Positions 26,202 through 36,293 of a stretch of 64,000 nucleotides of DNA are shown here, in pieces. Both the position numbers and the translations under genes were made by a program. The notes under the pieces are model-generated. The model did no database searches and had not been told where the DNA came from. It saw only the letters and a list, made by a program, of their open reading frames with translations. Origin of the DNA: Laribacter hongkongensis DSM 14985 (GTDB lineage Bacteria > Pseudomonadota > Gammaproteobacteria > Burkholderiales > Aquaspirillaceae); NCBI RefSeq assembly GCF_000423285.1, contig NZ_AUHR01000008.1:62001-126000 (forward strand), written 5' to 3'. How positions within the stretch are numbered: the first letter of the stretch is position 1; each line of letters opens with the position of its first letter.

Positions 26202-29200
26202 CCGATCGCCGCAATTTCCTTCGCAAGGCCGCCATTGGCGGCGGCCTCACCGCCTTTGCCGCCGGCTTTGCCACCACCGGCGTGCGCATGGCCGAACACG
26301 CACTGGGACAGGACGCCCCCAACGACCGCCTGCACGGCAATTCGCTCAAGCCGGAGTTCCGCATCGACCCGGCCAGCGGCCGCCTCGAGCCCGATCCCGG
26401 CCAGCAGGTGAGCTACACCGCCTGCCTCGGCTGCACCACCCAGTGCGGCGTGCGCGTGCGTATCGACAAGGCCAGCGGCAAGGTGCTGCGCGTGGCCGGC
26501 AACCCGTACAGCCCGCTGTCGACCGACCCGCACCTGCCGATGAAGGCGTCGATCCGCGACAGCTTCATCGCGCTGTCGCGGCAAAACGAAAAAGGCCTCG
26601 CCGGGCGCTCGACCGCCTGCGGTCGCGGCAACGCGGTGCTGAGCCAGATGGATTCGCCGTTCCGGGTGCTGACGCCGCTCAAGCGCATCGGCCCGCGCAA
26701 CAGCGGCCAGTGGCAGCCGATTGCATTCGAACAGCTGGTGAAGGAGCTGACCGAGGGCGGCGACCTGTTTGGCGAAGGCCATGTCGACGGCCTGCGCGCG
26801 CTGCGCAGCTTCGAGCCGATCGACCCGGCTGCCCCGCAGCTGGGGCCCCGGGTCAACCAGGTGGCGGTATGGAGCAGCGTCAACGACGGGCGCGAGCCTT
26901 TCGCCCGCCGTTTCTGGCAGCAGGCCTACGGCACGCTCAACTTTGTCGGCCACGGCTCGTACTGCGGCGGCGCCTACCGCTCCGGCTCCGGTGCCATGTT
27001 CGGCGACCTGAAAGCCATGCCGCACGCCAAGCCTGATTTTGCCCACGCCAAATTCGTCATCTTCGTCGGCACGGCGCCGGGCAATGCCGGCAACCCGTTC
27101 AAGCGTCAGGGCACCCTGCTGGCCAAGGCGCGCACCAGCGGCCAGCTGAATTACGTGGTGGTCGACCCGGTGCTGTCCAACGCCGACAACCTGGCCAGCC
27201 GCGAACGTGGCAACTGGATTCCGATCCGCCCCGGCACCGACGGCGCACTGGGCATGGCGATGATCCGCTGGATCATCGACGAAAAACGCTACGACGCCGC
27301 TTACCTGTCGTACCCGAACAAGGCCGTCGCACTGGCCGGTGGCGAACCCTCGTCGAGCAACGCCACCCATCTGGTGATCCGCCAGCCGGAGCATCCCCGC
27401 TTCGGGCGCTTCCTGCGTGCGTCCGACATGGGCTGGATCACGTTCGACAACGAAGAGGAACGCTACGGCGAAACCGACGGTTTCGTGGTCCTGCCCGCCG
27501 GGCAGACCGTCCCGGTGGCCCATCATGCAGCCACCGGTGCTGCCGAGCTGGAATACACCGGCCCGCTGGAAGTGGCCGGCAAACCGCTGCTGGTTGCCAC
27601 CTCGTTTTCCCTGCTGGCTGAATCGGCCAGACGACACGATCTCACGGAGTACAGCGCGGCCTGCGGCATTCCCGAAGCCACCATCGTCGGACTCGCGCGC
27701 GAATTCACCTCGCACGGCAAGCGTGCGGCCGTCAACGCGCACGGCGGCATGATGTCCGGCAGCGGTTTTTACAATGCCTTCAGCCTGATGATGCTCAATA
27801 CGCTGATCGGCAACCTGAACTGGAAAGGCGGCACCCTGCGCAACGGCGGCGGCTTCAAGGAGGACGGCGAAGGCCCGCGCTACAACCTCGCGGCTTTCCC
27901 CGGCCAGACCAAACCGGGCGGCACGCCGCTGGGACGCAACGTGCCGTACGAGAAATCAGCCGAATTCGCCCGCAGGAAAGCAGCTGGCGAAAAGCCCTAC
28001 CCCGCCAGCCTGCCGTGGTATCCCAATGCACCGGGGCTGACCACCCAGTGGCTGCCGGCGGCACTGGCCGGCAACCCCTACCCGCTCAAGGCACTGGTCC
28101 TGTGGTCGAGCAACCCGGTGTACGGCGTGACCGGCTTGCGCGCGCAGGTGGAAAAGGAACTGGCCGACCCGAAAAAGCTGCCGCTGATCGTATCGGTCGA
28201 CCCGTTCATCAATGAATCCAACGCCTTTGCCGACTACATCGTGCCGGACTCGCTGATGTATGAATCATGGGGCTGGACTGTGCCGTGGGGGGCGGTGCCG
28301 ACCAAGGCCAGCACCGCGCGCTGGCCGGTGGTGGAACCCAGGGCCGACAAGCTGCCGGACGGCCAGGCGATCGGACTGGAAACCCTGTCGATTGCTCTGG
28401 CCCAGGCCATGGAACTGCCGGGCTTTGGCGAGGCGGCCATCACCGACACCGACGGCAATACCTACCCGCTCAAGCGACCGGAAGACTGGTACCTGCGCGC
28501 CGGCGCCAACGTGGCGTGGCTGGGCAAGGAGCCGGTAGCAGACGCCAGCGACGACGACCTTGCCCTCTCCGGCCTTGCCCGTCTGCAACCCGTGCTTGAA
28601 AGCACGCTCAAGCCGGAAGAATGGCGCAAGGTGGCGTTCGTGCTGGCCCGCGGCGGCCGCTACCAGCCGTACAAGGACACCTACGACGAGGAACATCCCG
28701 AGTGGGCCACCAACCGCTGGGACAAGCCGATGCAGGTGTACAACGAATCGCTGGGCGCCTCGCGGGACAGCCAGAGCGGCCAGCGCTTTGCCGGGGTGCC
28801 GGTGTGGCAGCCACCGCGTTTTGCCGACGGCACGCCGGTACGCCAGCACTACGACGAACAGGCATGGCCGTTGCAGCTGATCAGCTTCAAGTCACCGCTG
28901 ATGAACAGTTACGCCATTGCCTCGCCGCGCCTGCGCGGCCTGCACCCCAGCAATCCGGTATCGATGCATGCAAACGATGCGGCGAAGCTGGGACTGGGAC
29001 ACGGCGACCGCATCGTCATCGAAACACCGGGAGGCAAACGCGAAGCCACCGTGCTGGTCCGTCACGGCATCATGCCTGGCGTGGTGGCCATCGAGCATGG
29101 CTACGGCCACCGCGAACTGGGTGCCCGCGCCCACCGAATCGGCAGCCAGCACCAGCCGGAAGTGGCCGGACTGGATGCCGGGGTCAACCTGAACGACCTT

Positions 29201-29302
29201 GGCCTGGCTGACCCGACCGTGAACGGCAAATCGGTCTGGGTCGATCCGGTCAGCGGTACCAGCGTGCGCCAGGGCATTCCGGCCCGGATCAGCAAGGCAT
29301 GA
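26198..29302 (+). CDS. ttrA: Tetrathionate reductase catalytic molybdopterin subunit TtrA
   Basis: TtrA reduces tetrathionate to thiosulfate at a bis-MGD molybdenum site on the periplasmic side. The 1034-residue protein begins with a Tat signal (MTDRRNFLRKAAIGG), then an N-terminal [4Fe-4S] site at Cys76, Cys79, Cys83 and Cys141 (CLGCTTQCGV, STACGRGN). The Mo-cofactor domains follow (FVGTAPGNAGNPFKRQG, AVNAHGGMMSGSGFYNAF, LVLWSSNPVYG), and a C-terminal MopB domain (ISFKSPLMNSYAIASPRLRG, ANDAAKLGLGHGDRIVIETPGG). Length agrees with TtrA of Salmonella. Its ATG overlaps the ttrC stop. Related enzymes reduce arsenate or polysulfide, but TtrSR downstream argues for tetrathionate. Confidence 0.93.
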   Translation: MTDRRNFLRKAAIGGGLTAFAAGFATTGVRMAEHALGQDAPNDRLHGNSLKPEFRIDPASGRLEPDPGQQVSYTACLGCTTQCGVRVRIDKASGKVLRVAGNPYSPLSTDPHLPMKASIRDSFIALSRQNEKGLAGRSTACGRGNAVLSQMDSPFRVLTPLKRIGPRNSGQWQPIAFEQLVKELTEGGDLFGEGHVDGLRALRSFEPIDPAAPQLGPRVNQVAVWSSVNDGREPFARRFWQQAYGTLNFVGHGSYCGGAYRSGSGAMFGDLKAMPHAKPDFAHAKFVIFVGTAPGNAGNPFKRQGTLLAKARTSGQLNYVVVDPVLSNADNLASRERGNWIPIRPGTDGALGMAMIRWIIDEKRYDAAYLSYPNKAVALAGGEPSSSNATHLVIRQPEHPRFGRFLRASDMGWITFDNEEERYGETDGFVVLPAGQTVPVAHHAATGAAELEYTGPLEVAGKPLLVATSFSLLAESARRHDLTEYSAACGIPEATIVGLAREFTSHGKRAAVNAHGGMMSGSGFYNAFSLMMLNTLIGNLNWKGGTLRNGGGFKEDGEGPRYNLAAFPGQTKPGGTPLGRNVPYEKSAEFARRKAAGEKPYPASLPWYPNAPGLTTQWLPAALAGNPYPLKALVLWSSNPVYGVTGLRAQVEKELADPKKLPLIVSVDPFINESNAFADYIVPDSLMYESWGWTVPWGAVPTKASTARWPVVEPRADKLPDGQAIGLETLSIALAQAMELPGFGEAAITDTDGNTYPLKRPEDWYLRAGANVAWLGKEPVADASDDDLALSGLARLQPVLESTLKPEEWRKVAFVLARGGRYQPYKDTYDEEHPEWATNRWDKPMQVYNESLGASRDSQSGQRFAGVPVWQPPRFADGTPVRQHYDEQAWPLQLISFKSPLMNSYAIASPRLRGLHPSNPVSMHANDAAKLGLGHGDRIVIETPGGKREATVLVRHGIMPGVVAIEHGYGHRELGARAHRIGSQHQPEVAGLDAGVNLNDLGLADPTVNGKSVWVDPVSGTSVRQGIPARISKA

Positions 29303-29483
29303 CGGCCCGGGTGGCCCGGCATGGCAGATAGGCACTGCCCCGACCGGGCCACCGGCGTTACCATGTTCCCGTTGCATGACAAACATACAGACATCCTTGC
29401 ATGTGAATTCATCCCGTCCACCACCGGTCCCCCGCCCGCCAGACAGCCGGCAGCATGAGCTGCCCGGCGGGCCGTGCCGGCTG

Positions 29484-31262
29484 ATGGGAATGCCTCGTCC
29501 TGCCAGTGCCCTGCTGCTGGTGGCCGGCCTGTGCCTGTCGCTGGCGGCCACCGCCACCGGCATCCGCATCGGCATTCTCGCCCCCACCGGCCGCGAAAGC
29601 GCACGCAGCAACTGGGTCGAGCTTGAACACTGGCTGGGCCAGGCATTGCCCGGCGAAGAGCTGCACTTTGCCTATCTGTCACCGGATGAACTCAACGACG
29701 CCGTCTCACGGCACCAGCTTGAGTTCGTGCTGACCAATCCCGGCCACTACATCACGCTGGAAACCCGCTACGGTGCCAGCCGCATTGCCACGCTGGAATC
29801 CGGCCTGTCGCCACTGGCCGGCGAAGTCATCGGTTCGGCTGTCGTGGTACCGACAGGTTCACCGCTCCGGACGCTGGATGACTTGCGCCAGCACCGGATC
29901 GTGGCAGTGGCGCCCGATGCATTCGGCGGTTACCTGATCGCTGCACGCGAACTGCTCAAGCACGGCATCAGTCCCGAACGCGACCTGGCGGCGCGGCAAT
30001 TCACCGGTTTTCCGGTCCAGAAACTGTTCGCCGCGCTGGATGCCGGTGCTGCCGACGCAGCCATTGTCGGCAGTTGCCAGATGGAGATGCTGCAAGCACA
30101 AGGGCTGATCGCAGCGACCGGTTACCGGGTACTGCCGCCAGCCGCGCCCCCGCCGGCCGGCTATCGGTGCCGGGTATCGACTCCCCTCTATCCCGACTGG
30201 CCGTTTGCCACCCTGCCCGGCACTGCGCACCCCTTATCACGTCAGGTCACCGTGGCGCTGCTGACCATGCCGCGTGGTGCCGACGGTGCCGGTTTCACCG
30301 TGCCGACCGACTATGCTGCCGTGCATGGCCTGTTCCGGGACTTGCAGATCGGTCCTTACGCCTACCTTGCCGAATGGAACTGGCAGGACTGGGCCCGCCG
30401 CTACTGGGACTGGCTGCTGGCGGGCCTGGCGCTGCTGGCCGTATGGGTCTTGCATACCATCCGCGCCGACCGGCTGGTCGAACAGCGCACACGGGCACTG
30501 CGCCAGGAGATGGCGGCCCGCGCCGCAGCCGAGGATCAGGGCCGCCGCCAGCGCGAACAGCTTGACCACCTTTCGCGCCTTGGCCTGCTGGGAGAAATCT
30601 CCAGCCAGCTCGCCCACGAAATCAACCAGCCGCTGACCGCCATCGGCAACTACGCCCGCGGCATGGTCAGGCGGGTGGAAAACGGACGGATGGAAGCCGG
30701 CAGCCTGATCGAGGCCGGGCACGAAATCACCGCGCAGACCGAGCGCGCCGCCGCCATTGTCCAGCGCGTGCGCACCTTTGCCCGCAAACGCGTGTCCGAG
30801 CGCCAGCCCGTGGCCATTGATGTCCTGGTGGCAGAGACCGTCCGCCTGTTTGCCGTGGCCTGCCCGGGCATTCCGCCGGTCGAAACCGACAACCGCCTGC
30901 CGCCCGGTAGCCGCCTGCACGTCGACGGCCTGCAAATCCAGCAGGTGCTGTTCAACCTGCTGAAAAACGCCAGCGATGCCATGGCCGGCCTGCCGGCATC
31001 GCAACGCATCATCCGGCTGGAACTGGCGCCCGACGAAGCCGGCCGCATGCGGATTGCCGTGACCGACCGGGGCCCGGCCCTGGAGTCCGGCATACTGTCC
31101 CGCATGGGCACTCCGTTTTTCACCAGCAAACCGGACGGGCTGGGCATCGGCCTGTCCATTTCCCAATCCATCATCGAGGCACACGGCGGTCATCTGGACT
31201 GGCGGCCACGCCCCGATGGCCCGGGACTGTGCGTCCTGTTCACCCTGCCCCTACTGCCATGA
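29484..31262 (+). CDS. ttrS: Tetrathionate sensor histidine kinase TtrS
   Basis: TtrS senses tetrathionate in the periplasm and phosphorylates TtrR. After a signal peptide (PASALLLVAGLCLSLAATATG), residues to about 290 form a PhnD-like periplasmic binding domain (IRIGILAPTGRES, EFVLTNPGHYITLE, IVAVAPDAFGGYLIA). One membrane helix follows (WLLAGLALLAVWVL), then HisKA with the phosphorylated His in SQLAHEINQPLTAIGNYARG and an HATPase domain (NLLKNASDAM, GTPFFTSKPDGLGIGLSIS). ATG 29484 was chosen so that the signal peptide is near the N-terminus; the frame is open from an ATG at 29376, and neither has a good ribosome-binding site. Its stop overlaps ttrR. Confidence 0.92.
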   Translation: MGMPRPASALLLVAGLCLSLAATATGIRIGILAPTGRESARSNWVELEHWLGQALPGEELHFAYLSPDELNDAVSRHQLEFVLTNPGHYITLETRYGASRIATLESGLSPLAGEVIGSAVVVPTGSPLRTLDDLRQHRIVAVAPDAFGGYLIAARELLKHGISPERDLAARQFTGFPVQKLFAALDAGAADAAIVGSCQMEMLQAQGLIAATGYRVLPPAAPPPAGYRCRVSTPLYPDWPFATLPGTAHPLSRQVTVALLTMPRGADGAGFTVPTDYAAVHGLFRDLQIGPYAYLAEWNWQDWARRYWDWLLAGLALLAVWVLHTIRADRLVEQRTRALRQEMAARAAAEDQGRRQREQLDHLSRLGLLGEISSQLAHEINQPLTAIGNYARGMVRRVENGRMEAGSLIEAGHEITAQTERAAAIVQRVRTFARKRVSERQPVAIDVLVAETVRLFAVACPGIPPVETDNRLPPGSRLHVDGLQIQQVLFNLLKNASDAMAGLPASQRIIRLELAPDEAGRMRIAVTDRGPALESGILSRMGTPFFTSKPDGLGIGLSISQSIIEAHGGHLDWRPRPDGPGLCVLFTLPLLP

Positions 31263-31912
31263 CCGATATTGCCAGCGAAACTGCCCTGATCCACCTGGTC
31301 GACGACGACGCCGCCATGCGCCGGTCGCTGGTCTATCTGCTTGATTCGGTCGGCTGGCAGGCCGTGGCCCATGAATCGGCCAAAGCGTTCCTTGCAGCCT
31401 ATCAGCCAGGCAACGTCGCCTGCCTCGTCCTTGACGTGCGCATGCCTGACATGAGCGGACTGGAACTGCAACGGGAGCTGGGCGGCCATGACTGCAACCT
31501 GCCGGTCGTGTTCATCACCGGACACGCCGAAGTCGGCATGGCAGTCGATGCCATGAAGGCTGGCGCATTCGATTTCATCGAAAAACCGTTCAGCGACCAG
31601 CGTCTCCTGGACGTGATTGCTGCGGCCATCCGTGAAAGCCGCCGCCGCCTGCATGCAGTACAACGGCAGCAGCAGGCCGGCACGCGGCTGGCCCACCTGT
31701 CGCAACGGGAGCTGGAGGTCGCCCGCAAAGTGGCGCTCGGCCTGCCCAACAAGGTGGTGGCCCGCGAGCTGGCCATCAGTGAAAAAACCGTGCAGGCGCA
31801 CCGGCGCAATGTAATGGACAAGGCCGGTGTCAGTTCGGCTGCGGAGCTGACCCGCATGCTGATGATTGCCGACCCGGGATTCGCCGCAGAGCCGGAGACC
31901 AGCCAGTCCTGA
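31259..31912 (+). CDS. ttrR: Tetrathionate response regulator TtrR (FixJ-type)
   Basis: TtrR activates ttrBCA when phosphorylated by TtrS. The 217-residue protein has a receiver domain (acidic pocket in VDDDAAMR, phospho-acceptor Asp in LVLDVRMPDMSG, Thr in FITGHAE, Lys in FIEKPF) and a C-terminal LuxR-type helix-turn-helix (LSQRELEVARKVALGLPNKVVARELAISEKTVQAHRR). ATG 31259 overlaps the ttrS stop as ATGA. In this locus the regulators follow the structural genes and lie on the same strand, so an independent or readthrough promoter sets their basal level. Confidence 0.93.
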   Translation: MTDIASETALIHLVDDDAAMRRSLVYLLDSVGWQAVAHESAKAFLAAYQPGNVACLVLDVRMPDMSGLELQRELGGHDCNLPVVFITGHAEVGMAVDAMKAGAFDFIEKPFSDQRLLDVIAAAIRESRRRLHAVQRQQQAGTRLAHLSQRELEVARKVALGLPNKVVARELAISEKTVQAHRRNVMDKAGVSSAAELTRMLMIADPGFAAEPETSQS

Positions 31913-32213
31913 GCGGCCGCTGCCTCACGCACTGACTCCACAGCCCCGCAGCAGACGACCCGACAAGCCAGGCATGATCTGCCAGGAATGCCGGCAACAG
32001 CCGGCCTGTGGCGGCCGCACCGGAAAAACAGTGCAAAGTCCATGATTCGCCGGGAGATTTGGCCACCGTGTCCTCCGCTCCAGAGTCGCACCCCGGCCCG
32101 GCAGGCAGCGGAGCCGGCCAATCCTCTGCATAATGTCGGCTACGCTGCCAGCCAACATGCTGAAAGCATTGAGAATAAATCCGCGCAATCCTGATGGTGT
32201 GCCAAAGCCAGCC
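31913..32213. other. Gap between ttrR and the DUF748 gene
   Basis: No gene is convincing. A GCCGGC-AACA-GCCGGC hairpin lies at about 31991-32006 without a T run. TGCATAATG at about 32125-32133 could be an extended -10 for the next gene. The open frame of the next gene could begin as early as 32133, in which case the last part of this gap is coding. Confidence 0.35.
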
Positions 32214-35200
32214 ATGAAATTCCCTTCCCGCCTTCGCAAACCCCTTCATGTCGGAGTCGTAACCGCACTGACCCTGGCGGGTCTGGGGGTCGCCGTTTAC
32301 CTGTCCGGACCCTTGCTGCTGCGCGGGGTGGCGGAAGAACAGCTTTCCGAAGCCCTTGGGCGGCCGGTCAGCATCGGCGGGCTGACGCTCAATGTGTTCA
32401 CCCTCGGCGTGACGGTCGGCAATGTGCAGATCAGCGAGCCGGACGGCAGTACGCCCTTCGCCCGCCTGGACCGGCTGGAAGTACATTTCAGCCCGCGCTC
32501 GCTCCTGGGAGACTGGCGCATTGCCAGCCTGAAGCTGGACACACCGGACATCCGGCTGGTGCGCTTTGCCGATAACCGCTTCAACATCAGCGACCTGATC
32601 GAGCGCTTCCAGACACCGTCCGGAGAGCCGGTCCTGTTCGCGCTGGCCAACGCCAGAATCCGCCACGGCCGCATCGTGCTGGACGACCGGCCGCTCAATC
32701 ACCAGCACACCATCGACCGGCTGCAACTGACCATTCCGTACGTGTCCAATTTCCCGGCTGATCTGGACGTCAGCACCCAGCCCGAATTCAGCGCCAGCAT
32801 CAACGGAAAAACCGTTTCGCTGGCCGGCAACAGCCATGTCTTCCGTGCTGATCGCCAGACGGTGATGAACCTCTATCTTGACGGCGTGGATCTGGCACCG
32901 ATGCTTGCCTACCTGCCCGTCAGCCTGCCCGTGAAGATTCCTTCGGTCCGGCTCGACACCCGGTTGCGGATTGCCTACAGCACGCCCCCAAAAAGCATTC
33001 CGTCCCTGGATATCAGCGGCGTCGTCGGCCTGCGCCGGCTGGCCTTGCAGAATGCTGACGGCCAGCCGCTGGCCAGCGCCGAGCGCATTGCATTCGACAT
33101 CGGCAGCTTCCGGCCATTCAGCCGCGAACTCAAGGTCCGCGAAATCAGCATTGCAGCCCCGCGTTTCGACCTGATCCGCGCGGCAGACAACCGCTTCAAC
33201 TGGCTCAAGCTGGTGCCGCCAGCCCGTCCGGGCAACGAAAAACCGCCCGCCGGCAGCGCGCCGGGCTGGCAGTGGGCCATTGACACCGTCCGCTTGCGCC
33301 GGGGCGAACTCTTCATGCGCGATGCGGCCCTGCCCAAGCCCTTTGCCAGCGAGCTCAACGACATTTCGCTGGATCTGGCCCGGCTGGACCAGCGCATGCA
33401 GACCCCGGTTTCGGCACGCCTGCGCATCAGCAGTCCCAATGCGGAAAGTGCCACGCTCAGTGCCCAGATCGATCCGGCCGGGCGCACGCTGACCGGCGAT
33501 TACCAGATCGATGCACTCGACGTGGCGCGCTGGCGTCCTTATCTCGACCCGTTGCTGGCCTCCTACACCAGCCTGCGTCCGGCATCGCTGCGCCTGAGCA
33601 GCAGCGGGCAGCTGACCCTTGGTGCCCCGCAGGATGAATTGCGCTATGCCGTACAGGAAGGACAGCTGACGCTGCGCGAGCTGGCACTGGACGAGCCGGG
33701 CGGCACGCAGCCGGCCATCCAGGCAGACGTGATCGAAGCCACCGGCATCAGGCTGGACAGCCAGACCCGCCGCCTGTCGCTGGAATCCCTGAGCATCAAC
33801 CAGCCTGACATCAACCTGCGCCGCCTGCGCCAGCAGGACAACTTCGCCAGCTGGGTCAGGAATCCGCCAGCGCGGGCTGCGGCTGCGCGCAGCAAGAAAA
33901 CGCCGGACTGGCGCATCCAGGTTGGCCAGGCCCAGGTTGAACAAGGGCAGCTGCACTGGAGCAGCGTGCGTGAACGCCGGCCGGTAAAACTGGACCTAAG
34001 CGAGCTGTCCGCCCGCCTGCGCGGCTTTGACAGCGCCCGGCCGGCCGCCATGCCGCTGGACCTGGAAACCCGCATCAACCGTCAGGGACGCGTCAATGCC
34101 CGGGGGCAGCTGAACCTGGCGCAAAGCGCGCTCAAGCTGCAACTGAATGCCAGCCGCGTTGACCTTGTGCCGCTGCTGGTGCCGCCGACTTCGCACATCC
34201 GCGTCAACATCGCCCGTGCCGGACTGGATGCGCGCGGGGAGCTGGCCGTCGGCTGGCGCGACCCCGGACAGCCCAGCCTGGCTTATCGCGGACAGGCAGC
34301 CCTGCGCGACGTGCGCATCCGTGACGAAATCAATACCGGTACCGAACTGGCGCGCTGGAAACAGCTGGGCTTCAACGGCATCGACCTTGACTGGCAGGCC
34401 GGCACCCACAAGCTGCATGTCGGCCAGATCGACTGGCAGCAGTTTTTTGTGCAGGCAGTCCTGAACCAGAATGCCCAGCTCAACGTTCGCGAACTGCGCG
34501 ACGACATGACCGGAGCGTCCGGTACGCCGGCCGATGCCCCGGCGGCACCGACGGTCTTGCCGGCAGCAGCCACCGCTTCTGCGGTGCCGCTGGACCTGAG
34601 CATCGGCAACATCCGCCTGCAACAGGGCAGCGTCAACTGGACCGACAATTTTGTCCGGCCGAACCTGAGGGCCAACATCACCGGTCTGGGCGGCGAAATC
34701 GGCCGGCTGAGCAGCCAGACCGGCAAAACAGCCGAAGTCGACCTGAAAGGCCGGGTCAACCGCGATGCGCCGCTTGTGATACAGGGCCGCATCAACCCGC
34801 TGGTGTCGCCGATGGCGCTGGACCTGACCGCCACGGTAAAAGGCATGGACCTGCCGCCCCTGACTCCCTACGCCGCCAAGTACGCCGGCTACCCGATCAC
34901 CAAGGGCAAGATGTCGCTCGACATGCACTACAGCGTGGCCGAGCAGCAGCTCAAGGCAGAAAACCGCCTGTTCCTCGACCAGCTGACCTTTGGCGACAAG
35001 GTGGACAGCCCGGATGCCACCAGCCTGCCGGTCTTGCTGGCAGTGGACCTGCTGAAAAACCGTGACGGCGTGATCGACGTCAACCTGCCGATCAGCGGTA
35101 CGCTGACCGATCCGGACTTCAGCGTCGGCGGCATCGTCATGCGGGTCATCGTCAACCTGCTGCAAAAAGCCGTCACCGCACCTTTTGACCTGCTGGCCCA

Positions 35201-35723
35201 CGCCTTTGGCGGCGACACGGCCAGCCTGTCGAGCCTTGACATGGTGAATGTGCAGCCAGGACCGGAGGAACGCGCCAGACTCGACCAGCTGGCAGCCATT
35301 CTGGCCGACAAGCCGTCGCTGCGGCTGGAAATCCAGGGGCGAGCCGACCTTGAAGGAGCCCGTCGCGCCCGTCTGGAAGACAAGATCCAGGCCCGCTGGC
35401 AGGACCGGGGCGGCGAACCGGACAGCCAGCCGGATGCCGTGGCGCGTGCAGCCATCATCAAGTCCCTGTACGAGGATGGTTCGTTCAAGAAGCCGCGGAA
35501 CCTGATCGGCATCGCCAAAACCCTGCCGACCGGAGAAATGGAAGCCCTGCTGCTGGCCAACCAGGCCGTCGTGCCGCGCGAAGTACCGCAGATCGCCCAT
35601 GCACGGGCGCTGGAGGTCAAGCGTTATCTGGAAGACAATGCCGCGCTGGACCCGGCCCGCCTGTTCATCGTGGCAGCCAGCGACAGCACCACGGGCAACG
35701 GTGTGGCATTCAGCCTGAAATAG
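32214..35723 (+). CDS. DUF748 / AsmA-like giant envelope protein
   Basis: This is a very large envelope protein (1169 residues from ATG 32214; up to 1196 from an ATG at 32133). One N-terminal membrane helix (VGVVTALTLAGLGVAVYLSG) is followed by a long, repetitive beta-rich periplasmic region with AsmA-like elements (LDTPDIRLVRFADNRFNISDL, ISIAAPRFDLIRAADNRFNWL), then a DUF748 C-terminus and an OmpA-like tail (MVNVQPGPEERARLDQLAAIL, LRLEIQGRADLEGARRARLE). AsmA-family proteins are thought to form bridges for lipid transport between the two membranes. A role in outer-membrane lipid homeostasis is plausible, not proven. It is a single gene with no obvious partners. The start is uncertain because no ribosome-binding site is visible. 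Confidence 0.8.
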   Translation: MKFPSRLRKPLHVGVVTALTLAGLGVAVYLSGPLLLRGVAEEQLSEALGRPVSIGGLTLNVFTLGVTVGNVQISEPDGSTPFARLDRLEVHFSPRSLLGDWRIASLKLDTPDIRLVRFADNRFNISDLIERFQTPSGEPVLFALANARIRHGRIVLDDRPLNHQHTIDRLQLTIPYVSNFPADLDVSTQPEFSASINGKTVSLAGNSHVFRADRQTVMNLYLDGVDLAPMLAYLPVSLPVKIPSVRLDTRLRIAYSTPPKSIPSLDISGVVGLRRLALQNADGQPLASAERIAFDIGSFRPFSRELKVREISIAAPRFDLIRAADNRFNWLKLVPPARPGNEKPPAGSAPGWQWAIDTVRLRRGELFMRDAALPKPFASELNDISLDLARLDQRMQTPVSARLRISSPNAESATLSAQIDPAGRTLTGDYQIDALDVARWRPYLDPLLASYTSLRPASLRLSSSGQLTLGAPQDELRYAVQEGQLTLRELALDEPGGTQPAIQADVIEATGIRLDSQTRRLSLESLSINQPDINLRRLRQQDNFASWVRNPPARAAAARSKKTPDWRIQVGQAQVEQGQLHWSSVRERRPVKLDLSELSARLRGFDSARPAAMPLDLETRINRQGRVNARGQLNLAQSALKLQLNASRVDLVPLLVPPTSHIRVNIARAGLDARGELAVGWRDPGQPSLAYRGQAALRDVRIRDEINTGTELARWKQLGFNGIDLDWQAGTHKLHVGQIDWQQFFVQAVLNQNAQLNVRELRDDMTGASGTPADAPAAPTVLPAAATASAVPLDLSIGNIRLQQGSVNWTDNFVRPNLRANITGLGGEIGRLSSQTGKTAEVDLKGRVNRDAPLVIQGRINPLVSPMALDLTATVKGMDLPPLTPYAAKYAGYPITKGKMSLDMHYSVAEQQLKAENRLFLDQLTFGDKVDSPDATSLPVLLAVDLLKNRDGVIDVNLPISGTLTDPDFSVGGIVMRVIVNLLQKAVTAPFDLLAHAFGGDTASLSSLDMVNVQPGPEERARLDQLAAILADKPSLRLEIQGRADLEGARRARLEDKIQARWQDRGGEPDSQPDAVARAAIIKSLYEDGSFKKPRNLIGIAKTLPTGEMEALLLANQAVVPREVPQIAHARALEVKRYLEDNAALDPARLFIVAASDSTTGNGVAFSLK

Positions 35724-35792
35724 GCCGGCCCGGCGACTGCCGGTACACTCTTGCCCTTGTCATTCACCCAACCTTGTTCAGGGAGTTGCAGC

Positions 35793-36272
35793 ATGGATTT
35801 TCTTACCGCGGATTTGTGTGACGAATTCAGTGACCGCCTGCAGATACTGGCCCCCGGCTATGCATCATTCGGCGGCCATGCCCGTTTTGCCGGCCGGATC
35901 GCGACGCTGAAGGTATTCGAGGACAATTCCAGAGTGCGTGAAATGCTGTCCGAACCGGGTGAAGGCCGTGTGCTGGTCGTGGATGGAGGTGGTTCGCGCC
36001 GCTGCGCCCTCGTGGGCGACCAGCTGGGTGCACTGGCAGTCAGGAACGGCTGGGCCGGCATCGTGGTCTACGGCTGCATCCGCGATTCCGTCGCGCTGGG
36101 CCTGCTGCCGCTGGGTGTGCGTGCACTTGCCACCCATCCGCTCAAGTCGGTCAAGAACGGTGTGGGCGAGCGCGAGCTAGCCGTGACGTTTGACGGCGCC
36201 ACGTTCCGTCCGGGTGACTGGCTGTACGCCGACGAAGACGGCGTGATCACCAGCCCCGATCCCTTGCTGTAA
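35793..36272 (+). CDS. rraA: RraA-family protein (regulator of RNase E activity / oxaloacetate-HMG aldolase family)
   Basis: This 159-residue protein has the RraA/MenG fold: [70 protein letters not shown] and [15 protein letters not shown], all in the family order. The GDQLG-x20-R-D pattern needed for 4-hydroxy-4-methyl-2-oxoglutarate/oxaloacetate aldolase activity is present (GDQLGALAV ... GCIRDS), so enzyme activity is possible, as is RNase E inhibition. ATG 35793 lies behind AGGGAG. A LysR regulator follows by 21 bases. Confidence 0.9.
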   Translation: MDFLTADLCDEFSDRLQILAPGYASFGGHARFAGRIATLKVFEDNSRVREMLSEPGEGRVLVVDGGGSRRCALVGDQLGALAVRNGWAGIVVYGCIRDSVALGLLPLGVRALATHPLKSVKNGVGERELAVTFDGATFRPGDWLYADEDGVITSPDPLL

Positions 36273-36293
36273 TTTGCTGCCGGTCCTGTTGCC

